Shown here one piece after another: positions 8,503 to 17,806 of a stretch of DNA of 64,000 nucleotides; within the stretch, counting starts at the first letter, position 1, and each line of letters opens with the position of its first letter. This stretch comes from Zhongshania aliphaticivorans (GTDB lineage Bacteria > Pseudomonadota > Gammaproteobacteria > Pseudomonadales > Spongiibacteraceae): NCBI RefSeq assembly GCF_902705855.1, contig NZ_CACSIJ010000001.1, forward strand, positions 1 through 64,000. Reading direction: 5' to 3'. Under the pieces are notes generated by a model. The model ran no database searches, was not told the DNA's origin, and worked only from the letters and a program-made list of their open reading frames with translations. The position numbers were made by a program, and so were the translations under genes.

Positions 8503-10440
8503 TTATATGTCCAGCGGCTTGGCTTCCATGCCGATTCTCTTCCTGAACAGAAAGCCATCCTCCTCCCGACTATGAAGTCTCACTCTCACCAAGCCCTCGA
8601 ACTCTGAGGAGGCTTTCGTTGACGTGGTGACAATATACTGGCCGGAAGCAGAATGATTGCTCTTTGCCACCCGTAATAGCGCCCAAAACAGCGATTCACT
8701 CATCTCTGCCTCTCTTGGAGAATCGTGCAACAAAAATCCTGGATGGCAGCTTTCAGGATGTCCGCTGTCCAACAGGCAAACCAGATCACCGGCTAGCGTT
8801 TCCAAAACGCCATAGGTGGTCGAATGCATTGGTCCCATGTGGAAAGGAGGCGTCTTGTCACAGTCGAAATCTCCCCAGGTAAAACCGGGGATGCTCCTAG
8901 CAATTAAATCTGCCGCATCTCTCAGAGTTCGCTTGCGATCGGCATACAAAGCTTGCTGTTCATGGATGGCCAGTTTGATCTGGCCAATCTCATTATCCAA
9001 CGCTGTCTCCTGTTGCTTCAGGTTGGTCAATTCCTGCCACCCCAACGGGTTGGCAATAATATTTTCATAGTGTTCGTATTCAGCAATCGCATTTTCCAAC
9101 TGTTTCTTTCTGTTAAGGATATCTATTTCCTGGCTGCTGATGTCGCCCAATGATGCTGTGATAGATGCGATATTGCTATCGAAAGGGAAAAGCGACTGCT
9201 CCAGCTCATTCAGGAATTGTTGCTGCTGCGCCAATTCTGATTGGTACTCCTCGTTCCTTCGCTGGCGTTCCTTGGTGTCACGGATGGAGCTGAGCTGTAC
9301 GACATCAATCCGCTCTCGGACATAGTTGCACTCACGAAACAATCGGTTGCCTGGCTCACAGAACCGGGGCAATTTTTCCTGCAAGACATCCGACTCTTTT
9401 TTCAGACGTTCGACTTCCGCATAATTACCACTGATAGCCGCTTGTAATTGCGCGATACGATTTGCCACAGCTTTTTTCTGGGTTAGCAGGGGTGTGAATT
9501 GCTCAAGTACAGTTAGCCTTTCCTGCTCAACGCTATTGCGTTGCTCTCGAAGCAGTTGGAGTTCGTCAACACATTTTTCAATCTGCTGCTCCGCCAACGC
9601 ACGCAATGAGGATTCATCAAACAACGAGGCCGCGCGGAAAGGAGAGGATTCATCCACGCCCAGAGCCGTTGCCAATTGGTGCTTTACGTGGGCAAGCAGG
9701 TCCGCCGGGCGGCGCTCAAGGTTGGTTATGCTCGAACGCAACTGGCCAAGATCGGATTCTTTGTTCTTTAGTTTATTGTGAAGAGATGCATCCTTGAGGA
9801 AACCGAGAACAATTTTGACCACCAGCGCGGGTGACTGCGCGGGCAAGGTAAAGCCAGTTCCTTCAATGCGCCAGTGGTAATAGCTCTGGTAGCGGCTGCC
9901 CTGATCGCGGGAACACCAAGCCAGAAGATGTTGCCATTGGATAGGCTGATCTGATCCAGGCAAATTTTGAACCGGCAAGACCTTAACCAGCTTTTCATCG
10001 AGTGCCTGCACGTAGGCGTCATGTTCGTTGATCACTTCATTTCTGGCGATCTGCTGCCAGCTTGCCCCTCTGACAGCACGATAGCGTTTCTGGTGTTGCC
10101 ATGGCTTCAGAACCGTCCAAGCTTCACCTTCTATGTGCACGCGGGCGGCAACCGCACCACTTGGCATAGCATTACACAACTCCTCACGCAGGGGTGTGCC
10201 AGCGGCCCACTGAGGATCTTCCAATACAAAACGCAGTAACTGGCAGAAAGCTGTCTTGCCTACACCATGGCCCAGGCTACCCTCCATGGGCTCCGACAGT
10301 ATCAGGTTCAAACCGAGTTGCAGAGGAATTTCCCGCAGCGGGGATTCCGATTCCAGGGATTCGAGCAACCACAGAGTTTCCACCCACACCCTAGGTTGGG
10401 TAAGACTGGTTTTGTGGGTTTCTCCAATCGTTGTGTCCAT
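8503..10440 (-). CDS. SMC/Rad50-like coiled-coil ATPase of ABC three-component type
   Basis: A 645-residue ATPase with an N-terminal P-loop in the unusual form SLGHGVGKTAF (55-65), where the usual first Gly is Leu; the same SLGxGVGK pattern is what I recall for the ATPases of three-component ABC (ABC-3C, DUF2326-like) conflict systems. A long coiled coil (about 270-510) follows, then a C-terminal lobe with GFLLHDSPREAEMSE, which supplies Walker B and D-loop and again has the HDS signature of that family. No zinc hook CxxC is visible at the coiled-coil tip. It probably bridges or senses DNA and activates partner effectors. It starts 4 nt after the methyltransferase stop codon and precedes the small ORF. 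Confidence 0.75.
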   Translation of the reverse strand: MDTTIGETHKTSLTQPRVWVETLWLLESLESESPLREIPLQLGLNLILSEPMEGSLGHGVGKTAFCQLLRFVLEDPQWAAGTPLREELCNAMPSGAVAARVHIEGEAWTVLKPWQHQKRYRAVRGASWQQIARNEVINEHDAYVQALDEKLVKVLPVQNLPGSDQPIQWQHLLAWCSRDQGSRYQSYYHWRIEGTGFTLPAQSPALVVKIVLGFLKDASLHNKLKNKESDLGQLRSSITNLERRPADLLAHVKHQLATALGVDESSPFRAASLFDESSLRALAEQQIEKCVDELQLLREQRNSVEQERLTVLEQFTPLLTQKKAVANRIAQLQAAISGNYAEVERLKKESDVLQEKLPRFCEPGNRLFRECNYVRERIDVVQLSSIRDTKERQRRNEEYQSELAQQQQFLNELEQSLFPFDSNIASITASLGDISSQEIDILNRKKQLENAIAEYEHYENIIANPLGWQELTNLKQQETALDNEIGQIKLAIHEQQALYADRKRTLRDAADLIARSIPGFTWGDFDCDKTPPFHMGPMHSTTYGVLETLAGDLVCLLDSGHPESCHPGFLLHDSPREAEMSESLFWALLRVAKSNHSASGQYIVTTSTKASSEFEGLVRVRLHSREEDGFLFRKRIGMEAKPLDI

Positions 10441-10444
10441 TACC

Positions 10445-13400
10445 TTATGCCTGTTTATTGGCTTTTGTAGAGGCAGTCACATCGGAGTCTTCTTTGTCAC
10501 CCATTTTAGAATTATCGAGTATCGATTGCTGATCTTTGTAACCTTTTAACAACAGACTGGCCAGAGTTAAGGTACGCCCGTCACCGAGAACATTGCTCAG
10601 CTCATTGCTGTTGGTTACATCCAAGAACTCCCCGAGCAAGTCCCCCAGCCATCGCATAACCGCGGGCAGGCGTTCCAGTCGCTCTTGTGAGCACCACCGT
10701 TCCAATGCCTCGCCGTACTCACCTGTCTCAGCTTGCGTTAACAATACCAGGCGTAAATCCTGCTCGGACGTAGGCCCACCTTGAATCACCAAATCGCAGA
10801 CAAGGCCGGCGAGCCAATCCTCATCTTCGCAGCAAGGTACTGTGTCTGACAAATACTCTAAGTAGGGCGTTGAGCGGCGTTCAATTTTCTGCTTCTGGGT
10901 GGGCCGCACGTAGTGCTGACCTGCAGCAATGCGATAGGGATCTTGAACGGAATTTAGCTCTCCCGATTCCAATTTTTCCCACGCTTCTAGCACTAGGCGT
11001 TGGGTGCGGTATTTGTTATATAGCCGCTCATCACTTCGCTTTAATACCGCAAAGGTCTCTGATGGGTAGCCTGGCTTGATTGATTCAGGGTCGAGAATAA
11101 ATTGAAGTTCTTCCCTGTCGATTCCATATAGCTTCCCATAATAGGCATCCAGCTCCGCTTGAATCATTGCGCGCTCCTCTTCCTTAAACTCAAACGGAGG
11201 ATTGTCATACCCCAAATCTGTAGCCCATTCCGCCATGTCAAATGAGGTGTAAGTAAGTTTAAGCACTCTTTTTACTATGAATTCAATGTCATTCGGGCTG
11301 TACATTTCCGGAGGCAAAACAGGTAACTGCTTGACTATAAAAAAATTCATAGTCAAGCCACCGATTTTTTGTCGAGCAAAATAATCAAAGCAAATCGATG
11401 TTAGGTTTGCCTGCAACAAAGAAACCATTTTTGTATCTTGATCGGATAGCAATAGCGGATATTTATTACCAACAGCAACTCGAGGAATTATTGTCCCAAC
11501 AAATGATCGAGCACTAGCGCGAGAGTCGGTAACATCTCTGAATCCAAGAGCCCATTTTCTATTCCAATTCTTGTCTTTGTATCGGCTTTCCATTTCCTGT
11601 TTTGGAACCCAATAAAAAGGCATCGGCTCATAGGACATATCTTTCAATATATCTAAAGGCGTTTTTGGAAGTATATGAGCTCGCTCTCCCTGAGTCTGTC
11701 TAAAGTCGCTGTATCTATGATTATAGTGATACACCATCTTCGCTTCATAAAGCGGCACATACTCGGAATCACCTTTAATAAAGTGATTCCCATCCAGCTC
11801 ATAACCTTCACCCGCCAAATCTTCATAGGCTTTGAACAGGTGGCTGTCGTTGGACATATGGAACATTGCCATGAAGCGAATGCCCCATGGATTGACCTCA
11901 GGCTGGTCACCGCTAGCCTCACGTATTAGAACCGGCACTCGCTGATAGATTTTCTTGGTAATCTCGGCATCGTAGCGTGATTGAAAAATCGGGCAGGTCA
12001 ACGTATTCGGGTTAACCCGGAATATATCTTCAGGACTTAAAGTGAAGACCCGCTCAGGATCATGCAGATGTTCTATCTTTTTGCCCTGGAAGAGAAAACG
12101 TGTTTCTGAGATTTTCTGCGCTGAGCCAACAATTGTTGTCAAAGCAAAACGCAACATATGTCCTTGGCCGGCACCGGCGAAGAATCCTTCATTTTCAAAC
12201 TCAAAAAAGCTATCCAGAGACTTCTTCGATATCAGCTCTCCAAAAAAGTCCTTGGTTGAGTTGTCGGTAGCCAAACCAGACGGCACGATAAAACCTGCCC
12301 GCCCCAGTGGCGCAACAATTTGATATATGGTTTCGCTGAACAGTGCATAGGTATTTACATCACCCACGCCGGTTAATGCATAACGCCCGCCCTCATCGCC
12401 ATTCACATGCATAAAGGCACTGGCCGCTTCAGCAGTGCGTTTTGCGATAACAAATTCATTAAATAAACGTACTTCAGCGGCGCATTCGTGATCGGGGTGA
12501 TGCAGTTCCGGCAGCAGGTGTTTGGCCAGCATACCCTCACTGAGCCACTGAATACGCTGGCTACGTTCGGCCTTGTTTTTTGCCTTGGCCACATCGGTAT
12601 TGCGGGTGGCAAAGAATTCTTCTTCCTGTAATTTTATGCGCTCCCAAGGCGGATTTCCGAGCACACAATCGAAACCTCCCTGAGCAAACACTTGCGGAAA
12701 TGCCAGTGGCCAGTGAAATACTTTGGCTTCGCCGCAGACGTTGGTGGCCACTTCGCGCTGGATGTTGTGTTGGGCATTGTGACTTTCACTGACCAATTCC
12801 AGATACACACTCGCGGTGGTGGGAATCTGCGCTTGGCTAGCTACGGTTTTCGGCAACAGAAATGCCCCCAACAGCATATCGGCGGCGTGGCGCAGGTGAC
12901 TATTTTGAGATTTATCCAAAAAGCCTTTGTAGGCAGCCTCCTGCTTGGCAATTTGATTGGTAGTGGTTTGCGGCATGGCCTCGATGGTGGTGAGTTCTTT
13001 CAGGCCAGAATCGGTAGTCAGAAATTCATCCACTTGTTGGAACTGCGCGGCGTTACGCTTTTTCTCCAGATCTTTCAGCGCAGCGGTATTGATTTTATTA
13101 AGTGCCGTACACACTGGTTTTTCATCACCCGAAAGTGGCTTAAACGCCGCTTTGGGTATGCCGTATTCCAGTGCCTTCAAGTCGGTCAGGCCCAGCAGGG
13201 CGTCGCCGCACTGCAGGTGGTGATCGATGAAGGACAGCGGCTGGCCTTCTTCAAAACTCTCCAACCACAAAGCGGTGCGGGCCAGCTCCAGCGCCATGGG
13301 GTTGCGGTCGACCCCGAAGATGCAGTGGCTGACAACTTCTCGCAGCGCATGACGATAATCGGCGGGCTTTACTGCGCCATCTTCACTGCGCAGCAGTGCC

Positions 13401-15025
13401 AGCTCCTGTGCCAGGCGACGAGCCGCTGCTAATAGAAAGTGACCACTGCCACAAGCCGGGTCAATCACGCGGATGCTGAGCAGCGCTTCTGTGGGGTTGG
13501 CTTTGCTATCGGCTAATCGCTGTTGAATGACCGGTTCCAGTGCGGATTTAATCAGCTCCTGCACCAGAGAGTCGGGCGTGTAATAGCTGCCACTGGTTTT
13601 GCGGGCATTGCCGGCGGTGGAGCCTTCGGAGGTGATACCGACAAAGCCAAAGGTTTTGGCCTGCAGGTTAATTTCCGGTACCAGCTCCAGCAGGCTTTCA
13701 TAGACACTGCCCAGCTCCTCCGGCCCCATATTGCGGTAATCCACCGGTGCCAGTGAGCCGTCACTTTTGTTGGCAACGACAGGGGCCCAACGCAAATTTC
13801 GAATGGCGGTAAGCAGATGACTGTTGCTCAGGCTAGCACTGTCCAGCGCCGGGCATTGTGCAGAGTTAAACAAACCGCCCAATGCAGGCAGAGCCAGACG
13901 AGGTTCGCCTTCGGCCAAGCCGCCAAACACAATACGCAGGGATTGCCAGTGGTCATCAAAGCGGTTGAGGTTGCGGCGCTTTAAGCAGGCATCGCGCAGG
14001 CGACCAAGGGCATAGCCCTGGGCGTAGGCGCGGCGCGCAAGTTGGGTTTGCTTGCTGTCCTTTTCACCTGCTTTGGGGGATGGATGCAATACGCCACGTT
14101 CTTCCACGGTGAATATAAAGATCAACCGATACACCAGGCGCAGTAACTGCTGGAAGCAGGCATCTTTGCTGAGTTCACCACTATCGAGCTGGTTACGCAG
14201 CTGCTGGTTGGCCGGGTGCTGAATAAAGCCTTCACCCAATACCAGCAGAGCTTGCTCGACACCGTTGCGCAAACCGTCGCGCACGCGGGTGCCTTCGGCC
14301 TTGCCCGTTTCACGCCAGGCTTCCCAGATACTGTGTTCGGGTTTGTGGTTAAGCGCGGCTCGGCTGGCATGCAACAGGCGCCAGACGGTGGCAAATTCAC
14401 TGAAGCGCTGGCCTTCGAGCACATCCTGTAAATCGATTTCCAGAAAGCTTGGCCGCGTTAGACTGGCCGCATCGCGCAGTAAACGCAGTTGTTTGCCGTT
14501 GCTAACGATGGCCCACAGGTGGGCATCGCTGGCGTTTAATAATTCCTGCGCTAACTGAAACGCGGATTTCTTGCGACTGCCGCTGCCGTCGATGGCAAAG
14601 ATTGGCAGGCTGTCGTCCAGTTTGGTATTGAAGGGCGCGACCACCACCGGCACATGGCCCGCAAGAAAGGTAATGGGGTAAGCGCGATCGAGAATCTGGA
14701 TAGCCCCCGGCCGTTGCAATGTGCTGTAGGCGAAGACATCGCGCAGCAGTTCTTCAACAAAGGTTTGGGTGATGGTCAGGGCATCGACATCTTCCCGCTC
14801 CAGCGCGGGTGCAAAGTGTTTCCACTGAGCGCAGGCAATCTGAAAGGCGCGGCTGTAGTCGTCTTTCAGTTTCAGGCCCTTAGGGGTTTGGTAGTCGGCT
14901 TCGGTTTGCAGCCTGGCCTGGCCGAGGGCGGCCTTTTCGAGGTGATCAGGCAGAAACAGCGCGCCCTCTAAGGTTAGGCTCGGTAGATTCAATGCGCTTT
15001 TGGCGGTGCGTTTCACTTTTCTCAT
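10445..15025 (-). CDS. Large N6-adenine DNA methyltransferase (PglX/DrmMI/type IIG-like)
   Basis: A 1526-residue enzyme expected to methylate adenine in host DNA, marking self. SAM motif I IDPACGSGHFLL lies at about 521-532, preceded by SGSYYTPDSLVQELI, a hallmark of Eco57I-type and type I enzymes; the catalytic motif NPPW lies at about 791-794. The first 300 residues include a strand pattern (HVPVVVAPFNTKLDDSLPIFAI) reminiscent of the degenerate N-terminal region of type IIG proteins, but I see no clear PD-ExK nuclease. The C-terminal half (about 900-1400) probably reads the target site. It starts 9 nt after the SNF2 stop. In class 1 DISARM the methylase also sits beside a SNF2 helicase, which is why I compare it with DrmMI. 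Confidence 0.85.
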   Translation of the reverse strand: MRKVKRTAKSALNLPSLTLEGALFLPDHLEKAALGQARLQTEADYQTPKGLKLKDDYSRAFQIACAQWKHFAPALEREDVDALTITQTFVEELLRDVFAYSTLQRPGAIQILDRAYPITFLAGHVPVVVAPFNTKLDDSLPIFAIDGSGSRKKSAFQLAQELLNASDAHLWAIVSNGKQLRLLRDAASLTRPSFLEIDLQDVLEGQRFSEFATVWRLLHASRAALNHKPEHSIWEAWRETGKAEGTRVRDGLRNGVEQALLVLGEGFIQHPANQQLRNQLDSGELSKDACFQQLLRLVYRLIFIFTVEERGVLHPSPKAGEKDSKQTQLARRAYAQGYALGRLRDACLKRRNLNRFDDHWQSLRIVFGGLAEGEPRLALPALGGLFNSAQCPALDSASLSNSHLLTAIRNLRWAPVVANKSDGSLAPVDYRNMGPEELGSVYESLLELVPEINLQAKTFGFVGITSEGSTAGNARKTSGSYYTPDSLVQELIKSALEPVIQQRLADSKANPTEALLSIRVIDPACGSGHFLLAAARRLAQELALLRSEDGAVKPADYRHALREVVSHCIFGVDRNPMALELARTALWLESFEEGQPLSFIDHHLQCGDALLGLTDLKALEYGIPKAAFKPLSGDEKPVCTALNKINTAALKDLEKKRNAAQFQQVDEFLTTDSGLKELTTIEAMPQTTTNQIAKQEAAYKGFLDKSQNSHLRHAADMLLGAFLLPKTVASQAQIPTTASVYLELVSESHNAQHNIQREVATNVCGEAKVFHWPLAFPQVFAQGGFDCVLGNPPWERIKLQEEEFFATRNTDVAKAKNKAERSQRIQWLSEGMLAKHLLPELHHPDHECAAEVRLFNEFVIAKRTAEAASAFMHVNGDEGGRYALTGVGDVNTYALFSETIYQIVAPLGRAGFIVPSGLATDNSTKDFFGELISKKSLDSFFEFENEGFFAGAGQGHMLRFALTTIVGSAQKISETRFLFQGKKIEHLHDPERVFTLSPEDIFRVNPNTLTCPIFQSRYDAEITKKIYQRVPVLIREASGDQPEVNPWGIRFMAMFHMSNDSHLFKAYEDLAGEGYELDGNHFIKGDSEYVPLYEAKMVYHYNHRYSDFRQTQGERAHILPKTPLDILKDMSYEPMPFYWVPKQEMESRYKDKNWNRKWALGFRDVTDSRASARSFVGTIIPRVAVGNKYPLLLSDQDTKMVSLLQANLTSICFDYFARQKIGGLTMNFFIVKQLPVLPPEMYSPNDIEFIVKRVLKLTYTSFDMAEWATDLGYDNPPFEFKEEERAMIQAELDAYYGKLYGIDREELQFILDPESIKPGYPSETFAVLKRSDERLYNKYRTQRLVLEAWEKLESGELNSVQDPYRIAAGQHYVRPTQKQKIERRSTPYLEYLSDTVPCCEDEDWLAGLVCDLVIQGGPTSEQDLRLVLLTQAETGEYGEALERWCSQERLERLPAVMRWLGDLLGEFLDVTNSNELSNVLGDGRTLTLASLLLKGYKDQQSILDNSKMGDKEDSDVTASTKANKQA

Positions 15026-15034
15026 TATTGTTCC

Positions 15035-17806
15035 TTACAACGCATCGGGCAGCAGTACATAGACACCAATAACATCCACTGGCAAGCAGGCTGACACGCT
15101 GTATTGGCCCACATCGCGAGCAGCTTCGCGCACACGTTTATGGTCTTCCAATAGGGCTTGTGCGCGCTCGGTGGCCAGTGCCTCCAGTTTTTGCTGATTC
15201 TGTATCAGAAAGTCGCTGGCGTAGTTGATCTCCCGCGTCATGGCTTCGAGGGGCAGATTGCCCGTTGGCACGCATTCGAGCAGGCGATTTACTTCCGGCC
15301 CCATCAGCCATTCGGGATTGGTGCGACCTTTGACGGCCAGGGCTATAGTTTCTTCTGCCATTAGTTGGAAGGGCTCACGGCGACGCACATATTCCAGTTG
15401 GTGGCGCAGGCGCAGCAAATAAATAGTGGTGACGACCTCGATACTGTCGGTTTCGGCGGCGGCGCAGCGGGCAGCCAGGTTGCTATCGCCCTGCAGACTT
15501 TCTTCCAACAAATGATCTGCCAATGTACTCACCAGCGGGTGACTGCGGTGCAGTTCGTTGAAATCAATCAGCAAGGGTTGATCAATACCCTCGTCCGCCA
15601 GGCGCTGGCGTAAGTTATCAGGTGTGTATTGCGGCAAAAAGCGGTAGCGATTGCCCTTGGCGGTTTCCAACGGTGCGTTGAGACGAGCAGCAGCAGTTTT
15701 GATAAATCGCTGCACGTCTTCGTGAGTGCCCAATGACTCTTGTTGCTTTTGCCATTCAGGCATAACTTCATCCGGCTGGATACGGCGCTGAGCAAATACG
15801 GTGCGGTTGGCCTTGGCTTTGGCAAGCGCGTCCTGCCATTTTGTTTCAAGCGGTGCCAGGGTTTCTACGGCATCAGCGAACAGGTCTGGGGTATACGGCG
15901 TGGACATTTTGGAACGCTTCATCAGCGCGGCTTTGACCAGGGCCTGATTGATGCGGGTATCATCTTCCGGCATGGGCACTAACACACCCAGCTCCTTCTG
16001 AATGGCTTCGCCTTTACGCAGAATAACATTCAGGACAAAACCATCGACGGGGTTGTCCTGACCATAGAGCATAGTGCAGCGCACTTCGCTAGCCTGCTGC
16101 CCAAAGCGGTCGACCCGGCCTTCGCGCTGTTCGTGGCGAGTGGGGTTCCAGGCCAGGTCGTAATGGACGACGGCAGTGAACAGATGTTGCAGGTTGATGC
16201 CTTCGGACAGACAATCGGTGGCGACCAGAATACGCTGCGCACCCTCTTCCATTTCTTCGACTTTTAAACGGCGCTCTTCGGGAGTCAGTTCGCCCGTCAC
16301 CGCATCCACCATCAGTTTCGGGAAGTGTTTTTGCAGGTGTTCGGCAACATAATGCGCTGTTGCTACGTAGCGACAGAAAACGACCGGATGAAAGCCTTCC
16401 TGAATGAGCCCTTCGAGGTGTTTTATCAGCGACGCCAGTTTGGGATCGCCCTGCTTGCCGCTTAGGCGCCCGGCTTCATCAATCAACTGTTGCAGTGCGT
16501 GATTGCCGATTTGAGCCGGCGGCTCGCTATCGGATGCCGATAGATCATCGGCTTCACCGTCGTGAATGCGTTCATCGGCGAGTAACTCATCTGGCGTTTG
16601 CAATCCTTCAAGACGATTGCTGAGCGCCTTGACGGCCGCTGCCGGGGAGGAGGCGACACAACGAAGCAAGGCAAGGGTGGCGTACCAGATTAATCGCGCG
16701 TCTTGCTCACCACGCTGTTCAACGCTTTCTGCCAATTCAAGGCAATAGTTTTGGACGGCATCGAAAAAGCCACCCCAATCTCCGCTGAGCTGGTAGGTGA
16801 CTTCGGTTTTCATCCGGCGCGGAAAGCCGGTGCCTTCGTTGGTTTCAGCTTGCCATTCGGTGATGTCTTTACGGCGGCGCTGGACAAAATGACGCGCCAG
16901 CTCCTGACGCAACGGGTCATTGGCGGAGGTGCGGTTTTGTAGTTCTGCGAATTTAGGGTTAAGCAGAGAAATAAGGTTGTAAAAGGCGGTTTCGTCACCG
17001 GAATGTGGTGTCGCGGTGAGCATGATCAGGTGGCGCTCTTCATTGGCGGCGAGACGTTGCAGTAACTCAAAACGCAGCTGCTTACCCTGGCCGGAAGCGG
17101 CACAAGTATGTGCTTCGTCCACAACAATACATTCAGGCGCAATCGAGAGAAAGTGCTCGCGGTGGCGTTCGCTTTTGATGTAATCGAGGCTCACCACGAT
17201 GATGGAAAAGTGATCCATCAGGCTGATGCCATGGGGGACTTCCCGTTCGACGCGACTGGCGGTAGCGGAGGTGAGGGCCACGGCCTGCAAGTTGAAACGG
17301 TTCTCGAGTTCCGATTGCCACTGTTCTACCAAGTGAGGCGGGCACAGCACGGCGAACTTGGCGATTTCGCCGCGATCCATTAGCTCACGAACGATAAGAC
17401 CTGCTTCAATGGTTTTACCAATACCCACGTCATCGGCAATCAACAGACGTACCGTACTCAAGCGCAATGCCATCAGTAGGGGCACGAGCTGATAAGCGCG
17501 TGGCTCAACGGCGATATTGCCAAACGAGCGGAACGGTCCACCGCCGGTGCGCAGCTTCAGCCGCAGGGCATCACGTAATAACAAAGCGCCGGAATGGTTG
17601 CCGGGTTTTTCTGCATTGGGCCAGGGGAAAGTCGCTGACTTGACGGGTTCAAGCTCCAAATCTGGAATCAGCGCAATAATATCGTCGTCGGTACCACCCA
17701 ACGGGCGAAGGCGAAGCCACTCAGGGCCGGATTCATTTTGTACCACCCATTCACGACCGCGGGCATGCACCAAATTGCCAGGTTGATAATTGTAATCCTG
17801 CGTCAT
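15035..17806 (-). CDS. SNF2/RapA-like helicase, DrmD-like
   Basis: A 923-residue superfamily 2 ATPase. RecA lobe 1 has Walker A ADDVGIGKTIEAGL (about 124-137), Walker B CIVVDEAHTC and motif III LTATPHSG; lobe 2 has VDAVTGELTPEERR, ILVATDCLSEGINLQ and HEQREGRVDRFGQ, the SNF2/RapA arrangement. No nuclease domain is visible. It is expected to translocate on double-stranded DNA. The ATG overlaps the stop of the upstream helicase gene by 4 nt, and the stop lies 9 nt before the methyltransferase ATG. A SNF2 protein next to a large adenine methylase is the class 1 DISARM arrangement (drmD-drmMI). It could equally be a motor of an unclassified restriction system. Confidence 0.85.
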   Translation of the reverse strand: MTQDYNYQPGNLVHARGREWVVQNESGPEWLRLRPLGGTDDDIIALIPDLELEPVKSATFPWPNAEKPGNHSGALLLRDALRLKLRTGGGPFRSFGNIAVEPRAYQLVPLLMALRLSTVRLLIADDVGIGKTIEAGLIVRELMDRGEIAKFAVLCPPHLVEQWQSELENRFNLQAVALTSATASRVEREVPHGISLMDHFSIIVVSLDYIKSERHREHFLSIAPECIVVDEAHTCAASGQGKQLRFELLQRLAANEERHLIMLTATPHSGDETAFYNLISLLNPKFAELQNRTSANDPLRQELARHFVQRRRKDITEWQAETNEGTGFPRRMKTEVTYQLSGDWGGFFDAVQNYCLELAESVEQRGEQDARLIWYATLALLRCVASSPAAAVKALSNRLEGLQTPDELLADERIHDGEADDLSASDSEPPAQIGNHALQQLIDEAGRLSGKQGDPKLASLIKHLEGLIQEGFHPVVFCRYVATAHYVAEHLQKHFPKLMVDAVTGELTPEERRLKVEEMEEGAQRILVATDCLSEGINLQHLFTAVVHYDLAWNPTRHEQREGRVDRFGQQASEVRCTMLYGQDNPVDGFVLNVILRKGEAIQKELGVLVPMPEDDTRINQALVKAALMKRSKMSTPYTPDLFADAVETLAPLETKWQDALAKAKANRTVFAQRRIQPDEVMPEWQKQQESLGTHEDVQRFIKTAAARLNAPLETAKGNRYRFLPQYTPDNLRQRLADEGIDQPLLIDFNELHRSHPLVSTLADHLLEESLQGDSNLAARCAAAETDSIEVVTTIYLLRLRHQLEYVRRREPFQLMAEETIALAVKGRTNPEWLMGPEVNRLLECVPTGNLPLEAMTREINYASDFLIQNQQKLEALATERAQALLEDHKRVREAARDVGQYSVSACLPVDVIGVYVLLPDAL

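Noticed and set aside
12692-13432. A 246-codon open frame on the plus strand within the methyltransferase gene
   Set aside because: It is antisense to a well-supported coding region, has no family match or ribosome site, and arises from codon bias of the real gene.
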